From an uncultured Collinsella sp. (GTDB taxonomy: Bacteria > Actinomycetota > Coriobacteriia > Coriobacteriales > Coriobacteriaceae): a stretch of DNA of 33,249 nucleotides. The DNA lies in contig CAADSS010000062.1 in assembly GCA_900751695.1 (NCBI GenBank), positions 1 to 33,249 on the forward strand, written 5' to 3'. The notes beneath the pieces are model-generated. The model saw only the letters and a program-made list of their open reading frames with translations. It did not search any database and had not been told where the DNA came from. The translations under genes were made by a program, and so were the position numbers. Positions 14,019 through 20,755 of this stretch are shown here, piece after piece; the first letter of the stretch is position 1; every line of letters starts with the position of its first letter.

Positions 14019-16307
14019 TTACGCTTTCTTGGCAGAAGCCTTAGCTGCAGCTGCCTTGGCCTTGGGAGCAGCCTTTTTGGTGGCTGCCTTTTTGGTGGCT
14101 GCCTTTTTGGTGGCTGCCTTTTTGGCCGTGGTGGACTTTGCCGAAGCCTTGGCGGCAGACTTGGCAGTCTTCGCCTTGGCAGGAGCCTTCTTAGCAGCCG
14201 CAGGCTTGGGCTTCACCGAGGACGCACGCTTGCGCGTCGCCTTCTTGGGCTTCTCGACCACAGGCGGCTTATAGCTGCTGGGACCGCGGCGCTTAAGCAC
14301 CACGCCTGCCAGGCCGGGCACCTTCATCTCGATAGAGTCCATCTGCCCGTTCCAGGGATAGGGTTCGCTCGAGCAGGTGTAGGGCTCCTCGCCGGCATAG
14401 CCGCTGCCGCCAAACTCGGGACGGTCGGAATCAAAGATGACCTCCCAGTCGCCCTCGCGCGGCACGCCCACGCGGAAGCTCTCGTAGCTCGCCGGATCAA
14501 AGTTGATCAGAATTACCAGGTCGTCATCGACGTCCTCGCCCTGGCGCACAAAGCTCACGATGGACTGCTTGGAGTTGTCCGCGTCGATCCAGGTAAAGCC
14601 GTCGTCGGTGTAGCCGCGCTCGTACAGGGCAGGCTCGGCGGTGTACAGGTGGTTGAGCGCCTTGATAAACGCCTGATGATGACGGTGGGTCTCGTACTCC
14701 TCGGTCAGGAACCACTGGATGGACTCGTAGTAGCGCCACTCAATAAATTGGCCGATCTCGTTGCCCATAAAGTTGAGCTTGGCACCGGGGTGCGTCATCT
14801 GGTAGAAGGCCAGCGTGCGCAGGCCGGCAAACTGGCGCCACCAGTCGCCCGGCATGCGGCCAATCAGTGAGCACTTGCCGTGCACGACCTCGTCGTGGCT
14901 CAGCGGGCAGATGAAGTTCTCGGTAAAGGCGTACATGATGGAGAACGTGAGCAGCCCGTGGTTGCCGGGGCGCCACGGAAAATCGGTCTGCATGTAGTGC
15001 AGGGTGTCGTTCATCCAGCCCATATCCCACTTGTAGTGGAAGCCCAGGCCGCCGTCCTGCGGCGGGTAGGTCACGAGCGGCCACGCGGTGGACTCCTCGG
15101 CCATCATCATCACGTCAGGGAAGTGAGCCTCCACGGCGCAGTTGACCTGGCGAATAAACGCGCTGGCGTCCAGGTCCTCCTCGGTACCGTACTTGTTGAA
15201 CTTCTTTTGGCCCGGATCGTCGATGCCAAAGTTGAGATACAGCATACTGGACACGCCGTCCATGCGAATGCCGTCCACGTGGAAGTTCTCGAGCCAGTAC
15301 AGCACGTTGGAGACCAGGAAGGAGCGGACCTCGCCGCGGGCGAAGTCGAACTTATGCGTGCCCCAGTTGGGGTGGATCTCGTGCTCAAATAGCATGTGGC
15401 CGTTAAAGGTGGCAAGACCGTGGGCGTCGGCGCAAAAACCGCCGGGCACCCAGTCCATGATCACGCCGATGCCTGCCTCGTGGCACGCATCGATAAAGTG
15501 CATGAGCTGCTGCGGATTGCCGTAACGCGACGTGGCGGCATAGTAGCCGGTCGTCTGGTAGCCCCAGGAGCCGTCGAAGGGGTGCTCCATCAGCGGCATG
15601 ACCTCGATATGCGTGTAGCCCATGTCGCGCACGTAGTCTACGAGCTCCACCGACAGGTCGTCGTAGGTGTAGAACTCGCCGCGCTGCGCGGGGAAGGGGT
15701 CCATGGGGCCGGGGTAGTTGCCGTACTCGTCCGGCTCGCCCTGCGGTGCGTCGCCGTGGCGCTCCCACGAGCCAATATGCACCTCGTAGATGTTAAGCGG
15801 CTGCGACATGTGGTTGTGGCCGGCGCGGCGCTTGAGCCAAGCGGCGTCATTCCACTTGTAGCCATCGAGGGTCCACAGCACGCTCGCGGTACCCGGAGGG
15901 CACTCGGCCTTAAAGGCATAAGGATCGGCCTTGTAAAGCTTCTCGCCCTCGTTGGTCTCGATGAGATATTTATAGAGTTGGCCCTGCTCGGCACCAGGAA
16001 TAAAGCCTTCCCAAATAGCGCTCGTATGCACGGGCACCAGCGGGTTGGCTTCCTCATCCCAGTCGTTAAATTCGCCAATGACATGGACACTCTTTACGTC
16101 GGGCGCCCAAACGCAAAAGCGCCAGCCGCGTGTGCGCTGCTGCGTGTCGGGATGCGCGCCCATCTTTTCCCAGCTGCGCTCCCACATTCCAATGCCAAAC
16201 AGGTAGACATCGTCCTTGGAGAGCTCCGGTGCGTGCGGAGCCGATTTGCGGGTTGCGGGCTTTTTAGCCGTTGGCTTTAGCTTTGTATCGCTCACGTTTG
16301 ATCCCAT
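14019..16307 (-). CDS. glgB: 1,4-alpha-glucan branching enzyme with a basic C-terminal tail
   Basis: Introduces alpha-1,6 branches into glycogen. From an ATG at 16307 it has 762 residues. None of the candidate starts has a strong ribosome site: a TTG at 16355 gives a longer form, and a GTG at 16295 is a good alternative (MSDTKLKPTAKK). Residues 60-130 are the CBM48-like N domain (VWAPDVKSVHVIGEFNDWD). The GH13 barrel shows GVIMDWVPGGFCADAHGL, nucleophile Asp350 in GIRMDGVSSMLYLN, acid Glu404 in MAEESTAW, and Asp472 in PLSHDEVVHGK. After about residue 680 comes a strongly basic tail rich in Lys and Ala, including perfect KKAAT repeats. The usual PGHF after region I reads PGGF. It is the first gene of the minus-strand glycogen operon. 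Confidence 0.94.
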   Translation of the reverse strand: MGSNVSDTKLKPTAKKPATRKSAPHAPELSKDDVYLFGIGMWERSWEKMGAHPDTQQRTRGWRFCVWAPDVKSVHVIGEFNDWDEEANPLVPVHTSAIWEGFIPGAEQGQLYKYLIETNEGEKLYKADPYAFKAECPPGTASVLWTLDGYKWNDAAWLKRRAGHNHMSQPLNIYEVHIGSWERHGDAPQGEPDEYGNYPGPMDPFPAQRGEFYTYDDLSVELVDYVRDMGYTHIEVMPLMEHPFDGSWGYQTTGYYAATSRYGNPQQLMHFIDACHEAGIGVIMDWVPGGFCADAHGLATFNGHMLFEHEIHPNWGTHKFDFARGEVRSFLVSNVLYWLENFHVDGIRMDGVSSMLYLNFGIDDPGQKKFNKYGTEEDLDASAFIRQVNCAVEAHFPDVMMMAEESTAWPLVTYPPQDGGLGFHYKWDMGWMNDTLHYMQTDFPWRPGNHGLLTFSIMYAFTENFICPLSHDEVVHGKCSLIGRMPGDWWRQFAGLRTLAFYQMTHPGAKLNFMGNEIGQFIEWRYYESIQWFLTEEYETHRHHQAFIKALNHLYTAEPALYERGYTDDGFTWIDADNSKQSIVSFVRQGEDVDDDLVILINFDPASYESFRVGVPREGDWEVIFDSDRPEFGGSGYAGEEPYTCSSEPYPWNGQMDSIEMKVPGLAGVVLKRRGPSSYKPPVVEKPKKATRKRASSVKPKPAAAKKAPAKAKTAKSAAKASAKSTTAKKAATKKAATKKAATKKAAPKAKAAAAKASAKKA
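14071..14126. repeat. 15-bp tandem repeat encoding KKAAT in the GlgB tail
   Basis: The unit GCCTTTTTGGTGGCT is repeated three times exactly and then partly (about 3.7 copies) in the glgB reading frame. Copy-number change would alter the tail by five residues per unit without shifting frame, so length variation between strains is plausible. Confidence 0.85.
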
Positions 16308-16381
16308 CATGACGCGGCAGCGTGTTGCCTTGGTGACTAGATGCGAAAGGTCCAAGGCTGCACGAATCGAAGGGACGGCGA

Positions 16382-16435
16382 AGTTTCTGTGATTCGTTCC
16401 ACCTCGCGTGCTCGGTGGAACTTTCGGCAGAAACT
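16382..16435. other. two-segment hairpin upstream of glgB
   Basis: An outer stem AGTTTCTG/CAGAAACT, a symmetric 6x6 internal loop, an inner stem GTTCCACC/GGTGGAAC and a 10-base apical loop form one extended hairpin. It sits between the operator sites and the glgB start, so if transcription starts near the operators it lies in the glgB 5' leader. It does not match a riboswitch class I recognise. Confidence 0.55.
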
Positions 16436-16531
16436 ACGATAACACCTGTGCGTTAGTTTTATGGACGAAAGTGGTTTTGGGGCGGTGTTTAATCGGTAAG
16501 CGCCATGTTTAGACCACTGACAGATTTGCCG

Positions 16532-16557
16532 TGGTAAAACTCTTGACAGTTTTACCA
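16532..16557. promoter_or_regulatory. perfect inverted operator TGGTAAAAC-N8-GTTTTACCA
   Basis: Two perfect 9-bp half-sites flank an 8-base spacer that contains TTGACA, a consensus -35 hexamer facing the HAD gene. No good -10 follows at normal spacing. The site lies between divergent glgB and the HAD gene and resembles a repressor operator. The regulator is not encoded in this window. Confidence 0.65.
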
Positions 16558-16588
16558 ATTAGGGTTTCAAGATTGTTAGTTTGACGTT

Positions 16589-16619
16589 TGGTAAAACGTT
16601 TTTAGCAGGTTGTTTACCA
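16589..16619. promoter_or_regulatory. second inverted TGGTAAAAC / GTTTACCA pair
   Basis: TGGTAAAAC (16589-16597) and GTTTACCA (16612-16619) form another inverted pair with a 14-base spacer, just upstream of the HAD gene ribosome site. Together with the site at 16532 this gives four half-sites in about 90 bases. Confidence 0.55.
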
Positions 16620-16641
16620 TTTGACATCGAAAGGTTCGTTT

Positions 16642-17331
16642 ATGTCCCATACCGCCGCTCCCAAGGTTGCTTTTATTTTCGATTGCGACGGAACGCTGGT
16701 TAATAGCACCCCCGTTTGGGCTTATGCCCAGCCCGAGTTATTGCACCGGCACGGTGTCGACGTGACGGTCGACGATTTTGCCCAGTTTGAGCATTTGTCG
16801 CTGGAGGATGAGTGCCAGGCCTACCACGATACGTGGGGCATTGGTACGAATGGCGAGGAGCTGTATCGCGAGCTGAGCAATATTCTGATTGATGGGTACT
16901 CCAAGGTGCCGCCGCGCGAGGGGCTCCTGGCTTTTTTGGAGCAGGCGAAGGCGGCCGGCGTTGCCATGTGCGTTGCTACGTCCACGCCGACCGAACTGGT
17001 GCAGTCCGCGCTCGCTGGTGCCGGGCTCGACGCGTACATGGAGTTTGTGACCACCACGGGTGAGGCGGGACGTTCCAAGCAGTTCCCCGATGTGTACGAG
17101 CTGGCGCTGCGCCGCCTGGAGGAGCGCCATGGGCACAAGTTTGCGCGCGCTTGGGTGTTTGAGGACGCTGTCTTTGGCCTTAAGAGCTCTGGGGTCGCTG
17201 GCTTTAAGCGTGTGGGTATTTATGACCCGCACGGCCGCATGAAGCGCGACGATGTACGCGCCAACTGCGATATCTTTATCGACAGCTACGAGGAGCTGGA
17301 TCTGGCCCGCGTGCTTTCGTTTGAGGGATAG
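16642..17331 (+). CDS. HAD-superfamily phosphatase, beta-phosphoglucomutase-like
   Basis: A 229-residue cytoplasmic HAD hydrolase. The ATG at 16642 follows a CGAAAGG ribosome site at good spacing; an upstream TTG at 16621 has none. Motif I is FIFDCDGTLVNS (nucleophile Asp14, acid Asp16), motif II lies in ATSTPTELVQSA, and motif III/IV is VFEDAVFGLKSSGVAGFKRV. The alpha-helical cap at about residues 22-90 places it in the subfamily that includes beta-phosphoglucomutase and small sugar- or nucleotide-phosphate phosphatases. The operator shared with glgB suggests a sugar-phosphate substrate. The tight 9-base spacing to thiN offers the alternative of a thiamine-phosphate phosphatase. The substrate cannot be settled from sequence. 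Confidence 0.85.
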   Translation: MSHTAAPKVAFIFDCDGTLVNSTPVWAYAQPELLHRHGVDVTVDDFAQFEHLSLEDECQAYHDTWGIGTNGEELYRELSNILIDGYSKVPPREGLLAFLEQAKAAGVAMCVATSTPTELVQSALAGAGLDAYMEFVTTTGEAGRSKQFPDVYELALRRLEERHGHKFARAWVFEDAVFGLKSSGVAGFKRVGIYDPHGRMKRDDVRANCDIFIDSYEELDLARVLSFEG

Positions 17332-17340
17332 GCGAGGGCC

Positions 17341-17982
17341 GTGGCTTGCAAGGTATTAGTGGTCTGCGGCTCGCCCGTGGTGGCGAGCGCGGATCTGTTA
17401 CGTAGGCTAGCAGGGGAGTGCGACCACGTCGTCGCCGTGGACCGCGGACTCGACGCGCTGCTGGGCGCGGGACTGGGCTGCGATGTGTATGTGGGGGACG
17501 CCGACACGGTGAGCGACGCGGGTCGTGCGTTGGTCGATGCCGCCGAAGCCTTTGAAGTAGAACGCCACGACCCGTATAAGGACTATACCGATCTGGCGCT
17601 GGCGCTCGATTCCGTCCGTCGTCGCTGGCCGGGTGCCGAAGTAGTTGCGACCTGCGCCACCGGCGGCCGTCCTGATATGGCGCTTTCCGTACTGGGCCTG
17701 CTCGCGGGCTACGAGGATGCCCCTGTCTGGATTGCCGAGGACAGGGCGGTCGCCCGCATCCTTCGCGCAGGCGAATCGTGGACCATCGAAGGCGCCGAAG
17801 GCAAGACGTTCTCCATCATCGCCATTGCCCCCAACACCGTGGTAAGCGAACACGGCCTAGAATGGGAGCTAGACCACAGCTCCCTGGGCCTGTTGGCCGA
17901 CACCGGCATCTCTAATGTCGTCAGAAAAACGGCCAAGATCCAAGTTCACACCGGCACCGCCATCGCTTACCTATATCAATAG
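17341..17982 (+). CDS. thiN: thiamine diphosphokinase
   Basis: Transfers pyrophosphate from ATP to thiamine to make thiamine diphosphate. The 213-residue protein starts at GTG 17341 after GAGGG. Family motifs are VVAVDRGLDALL, the metal-binding VGDADTVSD, KDYTDLALAL, and TGGRPDMALSVLG, followed by a C-terminal beta domain (KTFSIIAIAPNTVV and GLEWELD). It lies 9 bases after the HAD gene and is probably in its operon. No other thiamine gene is in view. It ends in TAG shortly before the tRNA gene. Confidence 0.9.
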   Translation: MACKVLVVCGSPVVASADLLRRLAGECDHVVAVDRGLDALLGAGLGCDVYVGDADTVSDAGRALVDAAEAFEVERHDPYKDYTDLALALDSVRRRWPGAEVVATCATGGRPDMALSVLGLLAGYEDAPVWIAEDRAVARILRAGESWTIEGAEGKTFSIIAIAPNTVVSEHGLEWELDHSSLGLLADTGISNVVRKTAKIQVHTGTAIAYLYQ

Positions 17983-18010
17983 GCATTTAGAATCTGACCC
18001 AAAAAAGTCC

Positions 18011-18039
18011 TTGCACGCCGCGCCAACTTCCCCTATAGT
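18011..18039 (+). promoter_or_regulatory. promoter of tRNA-Ala
   Basis: TTGCAC (18011-18016) and TATAGT (18034-18039) are separated by 17 bases and lie 13 bases upstream of the mature tRNA 5' end, a good match to a housekeeping-sigma promoter. Confidence 0.75.
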
Positions 18040-18052
18040 ATCTCCTCGTCAC

Positions 18053-18128
18053 GGGGGCGTAGCTCAGCTGGGAGAGCGCTTGACTGGCAGTCAAGAGGTC
18101 AGGGGTTCGATCCCCCTCGTCTCCACCA
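18053..18128 (+). tRNA. tRNA-Ala (anticodon GGC)
   Basis: A 76-base cloverleaf with encoded CCA. The acceptor GGGGGCG pairs with CGTCTCC using two G-T pairs. The D arm is TAGCTCAGCTGGGAGAGC. The anticodon stem CTTGA/TCAAG encloses loop CTGGCAG, so the anticodon is GGC, reading GCC alanine codons. The T stem AGGGG/CCCCT holds TTCGATC. It is flanked by its own promoter and terminator. Confidence 0.97.
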
Positions 18129-18139
18129 TCGTGAATGCA

Positions 18140-18169
18140 AAGGCCTTCGGAATTTCGAAGGCCTTTTTT
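18140..18169 (+). terminator. terminator of tRNA-Ala
   Basis: The 10-bp stem AAGGCCTTCG/CGAAGGCCTT with a 6-base loop runs into six T residues, a standard intrinsic terminator 12 bases after the tRNA. Confidence 0.9.
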
Positions 18170-18655
18170 CATGCCAAAAAACCACGCGCCACAAACCCCA
18201 CCTACGCCAACAAAAAGTTGCACAATTTATTTCACATGTCTGTACATAGTTTGTTACACAAACGCGATTATCAGTGTAGATCGCCGTTCCATTTGGGCTT
18301 CAGGAACGCCCCTAATCACCGCCACTACCTTAATAACCTGCATCAATGTGAACAACATCGCAAAACAGCCCCCTTGAACACGCTAAATGAACGAAATGTT
18401 GTCCAGTACTGCCCAAATCAGTTTCGCTAACAGCTTGTGCTAGGATACTTAACGTTACATGAGTTCAACTGTGCTCACGGCTCCAGCAAGTCGCAAAACG
18501 CAGGGTCGATCAACATCCGGCCGTAACGGCGGTGCCAGAAACACCATGAGCTCCAATATCGATTGCCATGCGCGATTTTGCACTTGCTTTTGCGGGCATT
18601 TAATAGTTCGCATTTGGTAATGCATCAAATTGCTACGGCAAACCTCAGCAGTTTT
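18170..18655 (+). other. non-coding stretch before the capsule operon
   Basis: I see no convincing gene between the tRNA terminator and the first leader hairpin. Open frames here lack ribosome sites and protein-like composition. Part of it is AT-rich (about 18200-18450), consistent with a promoter region. A weak promoter candidate is TTTCGC (18422-18427) with GATACT (18444-18449) at 16-base spacing. Confidence 0.4.
18422..18449 (+). promoter_or_regulatory. candidate promoter of the loaP/capsule operon
   Basis: TTTCGC and GATACT are spaced by 16 bases, with CTTGTGCTAG before the -10. The -35 match is poor. Its position would give a leader of about 460 bases before loaP, containing three hairpins. 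Confidence 0.3.
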
Positions 18656-18716
18656 CAGCTGTTTGCGTGCGGTCCAGTTTTGGTACCCGCTTGACTGGTT
18701 CGCACGCAGCCAGCTG
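18656..18716 (+). other. leader hairpin 1 upstream of loaP
   Basis: Consecutive stems CAGCTG/CAGCTG, GCGTGCG/CGCACGC and CCAG/CTGG, separated by 3x3 and 2x2 internal loops, close a 17-base loop. The pairing is symmetrical and far longer than expected by chance, which suggests an RNA element in the leader. Confidence 0.6.
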
Positions 18717-18752
18717 GAGACGCGGTCTTTTTGCGATACACGGCCGCATCTC
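18717..18752 (+). other. leader hairpin 2 upstream of loaP
   Basis: GAGACGCGG pairs with CCGCATCTC (one mismatch) immediately after hairpin 1, around an 18-base loop rich in T. It could act as a terminator-like or pausing element in the leader. Confidence 0.45.
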
Positions 18753-18812
18753 TAGCAACTGCGCTTATACATACCGTTCACGGTGGGGCAGAGCCACGTG
18801 CTTGTCTGACTG

Positions 18813-18885
18813 GGCTCAGGGTTTGAATATGGAGCGCCTTCGCGCATAAGCGCCCTGGCGAAGCCATACCCAAACCCCGTGAGCC
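18813..18885 (+). other. leader hairpin 3 adjacent to the loaP start
   Basis: GGCTCA/TGAGCC, GGGTTTG/CAAACCC and TATGG/CCATA stack in order with small bulges. Inside, CTTCGC/GCGAAG can pair. The structure ends about 15 bases before the loaP ribosome site, so it could also affect loaP translation. Confidence 0.6.
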
Positions 18886-18914
18886 ACACGTAAGACAGCA
18901 AGGGGGTGGTGCTC

Positions 18915-19361
18915 GTGTGGTATGTGATTCAGGTCATTAACGGTCGCGAAGACGTAATGCGCGAGCGCATCGAGCGTGTGGTGCCAGCGGGCGCCATGCA
19001 GGAGCTCTTTTATCCCCAATTTCAAACCGAGATCAAAGTACACGGCGAATGGGTCAATACGACCAAGCCGCTTTTTCCCGGATATCTTATCTGCGATACG
19101 GCAGATCCCCGCACCGTGCAACAGTATCTGCTGCGCATGGACGACTTTGCCCGGGTGCTTGCCCAGGACGGTCAGTTTGTGCCGCTGGCAAAAGAAGAGG
19201 TCCAGCTTATTGGCGGATTTACGCATAGGGGAGACCGCGTAGTACCCATGAGCGAGGCCCTAAAAGACGGCGACCAGGTCGTAGTTACGGCTGGTCCGCT
19301 GTTGGGCCACGAAGGCCTTATCAAAACCATTAACAGACGCAAGAGCACTGCTTATCTGTAG
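18915..19361 (+). CDS. loaP: LoaP-type NusG-family antiterminator, interrupted by an in-frame TAG
   Basis: A transcription elongation factor paralog that by family knowledge promotes read-through of long polysaccharide or antibiotic operons. The GTG at 18915 (MWYVIQVINGREDVMRE) follows AAGGGGG at good spacing. Residues 1-95 form the NGN domain (KPLFPGYLICDTAD). The KOW domain begins at about 118 (GDQVVVTAGPLLGHEGLI). The frame stops at TAG 19359-19361 after 148 residues, in the middle of KOW. The same frame continues for 32 codons with clear KOW-like sequence (LDLCGRRVTTRVGLAVL) to a second TAG at 19458-19460, which would restore a normal length of 181 residues. It is therefore a recent nonsense allele, a read-through gene or a sequence error. 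It heads the capsule operon it probably controls. Confidence 0.85.
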   Translation: MWYVIQVINGREDVMRERIERVVPAGAMQELFYPQFQTEIKVHGEWVNTTKPLFPGYLICDTADPRTVQQYLLRMDDFARVLAQDGQFVPLAKEEVQLIGGFTHRGDRVVPMSEALKDGDQVVVTAGPLLGHEGLIKTINRRKSTAYL

Positions 19362-19460
19362 CTCGACCTATGCGGCCGACGCGTAACTACGCGCGTTGGC
19401 CTTGCAGTGCTTTCGGCCGAGCAGCGCGTAATGCGAAACCTTAAAAAGGCGATCGCCTAG
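19362..19460 (+). other. in-frame continuation of the LoaP KOW domain after the TAG
   Basis: The 32 codons directly after the TAG encode LDLCGRRVTTRVGLAVL and then a basic tail ending LKKAIA before a TAG. The phase is unbroken and the sequence fits the last strands of a NusG/LoaP KOW domain. It has no start codon or ribosome site of its own. Confidence 0.7.
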
Positions 19461-19526
19461 CTGTTGGCGACCGCTACACAGAACAGGGAGGATCCCCGAC
19501 CCGGGGACGAAGTCTTGGAAGAAAAC

Positions 19527-20276
19527 GTGTCGGATAAAACTCAATTTGCAACGGATGCGCCTGCGGGGGCAGCGCTCATTTCTCAGGCCATGGACCGGCG
19601 TGAGGGCGCCGCCAGCTACAGGGCCATGCAATCCATCATGGACTGGGACAACTCGCGCCTGGCCTACCGGGCCATAAAGCGCACGTTTGATATCGTTTTC
19701 AGCGGTGTTGTACTCGTCCTCATCGCGATCCCCGGTCTGGTGTTGGCCGCCGCCATCCGCCTGGAGAGCGAGGGCAACCCGTTTTACAGCCAGATCCGCG
19801 TTGGTCAGACCCGCCCCGACGGCAGCCTGACCACCTTCCGCATGTGGAAGTTCCGCTCCATGTACAGGGATGCCGACGAGCGCCTGGCCGAGCTCAAGGA
19901 GCAGAACGAGATCGCCGGTGCCATGTTCAAGATGAGGGAGGACCCCCGCGTAACGAAAATCGGCAAGTTCATCCGCAAGCACTCGATCGACGAGTTCCCG
20001 CAGTTCCTGAACGTGTTCCTGGGTCAGATGTCCGTGGTTGGCCCCAGGCCGCCGCTGCCGAATGAGGTTGCGGAGTATACGGAATATGACCTGCAACGTT
20101 TGGCAGTGAAGCCTGGGATCACCGGACTCTGGCAGGTTACGGAGCGCAACTCGACCGGATTCGACGGGATGGTTCGTCGCGACCTGGAATACATTGCGCG
20201 ACGCGGGCTCCTCACCGATTTGAGAATTATCGCTCTCACCATCATCGAAGTGATCACGGGAAAGGGTGCGTGCTAG
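19527..20276 (+). CDS. initiating sugar transferase (polyprenyl-phosphate glycosyl-1-phosphate transferase)
   Basis: Attaches the first sugar-1-phosphate to undecaprenyl phosphate at the membrane, starting repeat-unit assembly. I start at GTG 19527 (249 residues), which follows GGAAG; a TTG at 19464 is upstream without a ribosome site. A membrane segment lies at about residues 53-78 (TFDIVFSGVVLVLIAIPG). The cytoplasmic catalytic domain has FRMWKFRSMYRDAD, DEFPQFLNVFLGQMSVVGPR and KPGITGLWQV, all signatures of the WbaP/WcaJ/CpsE C-terminal domain. The large N-terminal multi-membrane domain of WbaP is absent, as in the short CpsE-like forms. Its stop TAG is followed at once by the next ATG in the same frame. 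Confidence 0.92.
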   Translation: MSDKTQFATDAPAGAALISQAMDRREGAASYRAMQSIMDWDNSRLAYRAIKRTFDIVFSGVVLVLIAIPGLVLAAAIRLESEGNPFYSQIRVGQTRPDGSLTTFRMWKFRSMYRDADERLAELKEQNEIAGAMFKMREDPRVTKIGKFIRKHSIDEFPQFLNVFLGQMSVVGPRPPLPNEVAEYTEYDLQRLAVKPGITGLWQVTERNSTGFDGMVRRDLEYIARRGLLTDLRIIALTIIEVITGKGAC

Positions 20277-20744
20277 ATGGATCTTTCAAAAGCCAAAGTG
20301 TGTATCCCGAGTTCAAGTGGAGGACATCTGACTCATATGTGGCTCTTGAGGCCATTTTGGTCACAAGCTGCCGATAGGTTCTGGGTGACCTTCGACAAGG
20401 AGGACGCGAATTCTCTTCTGGAAGGGGAGCGCGTCTACCATTGCCACTATCCGACGAACCGCAACATCCCGAACCTGCTGAAGAACACGGTTCTCGCCTG
20501 GAAGGTGCTCCGCAAGGAGCGTCCTAACCTAATTATCTCGTCTGGAGCTGCCGTGGCAGTTCCTTTCTTCGTACTGGGCAAGCTGCTGGGTGCCAAATGC
20601 GTTTACGTAGAGGTGTTCGACCGCGTGGATAAGCCGACCATGACAGGTCGGATGCTCAACGGGATCGCTGACCTGTTCGTTGTCCAGTGGCCGGAGCAAC
20701 TGGAAGTATACAAGCACGCCGTGAACCTCGGCTCGATTTTCTAA
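20277..20744 (+). CDS. pssD: PssD/Alg14-type glycosyltransferase membrane-anchor subunit
   Basis: A 155-residue protein with KVCIPSSSGGHLTHMWLLRP at the N terminus and ISSGAAVAVPFFVLGKLLGAKCVYVE in the centre, which match the PssD/CpsF family related to eukaryotic Alg14. The partner gene follows at once. By family knowledge PssD anchors and recruits the catalytic PssE, together adding the second sugar to the lipid-linked intermediate. It abuts the preceding stop with no gap, with only a weak upstream ribosome site, so it is probably translated by coupling. Confidence 0.88.
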   Translation: MDLSKAKVCIPSSSGGHLTHMWLLRPFWSQAADRFWVTFDKEDANSLLEGERVYHCHYPTNRNIPNLLKNTVLAWKVLRKERPNLIISSGAAVAVPFFVLGKLLGAKCVYVEVFDRVDKPTMTGRMLNGIADLFVVQWPEQLEVYKHAVNLGSIF

Positions 20745-20755
20745 GAAGTGGTCGA

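Noticed and set aside
11330..14044. A 904-codon plus-strand open frame opposite glgP and the end of glgC
   Set aside because: It is antisense to clearly real genes; its long openness follows from GC-rich codon usage, and it shows no family motif or ribosome site.
14071..14126. A CRISPR-like repeat array
   Set aside because: It is a 15-bp coding tandem repeat with no spacers and no cas genes; no other repeat-spacer array was seen in the window.
18053..18128. The tRNA-Ala as an attachment site of a genomic island
   Set aside because: No second copy of the tRNA 3' end was found in the window and no intact integrase lies nearby.
17915..18430. A 171-codon plus-strand frame spanning the tRNA-Ala gene
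   Set aside because: It runs through the end of thiN, a tRNA and a terminator, so it cannot be a real coding region.
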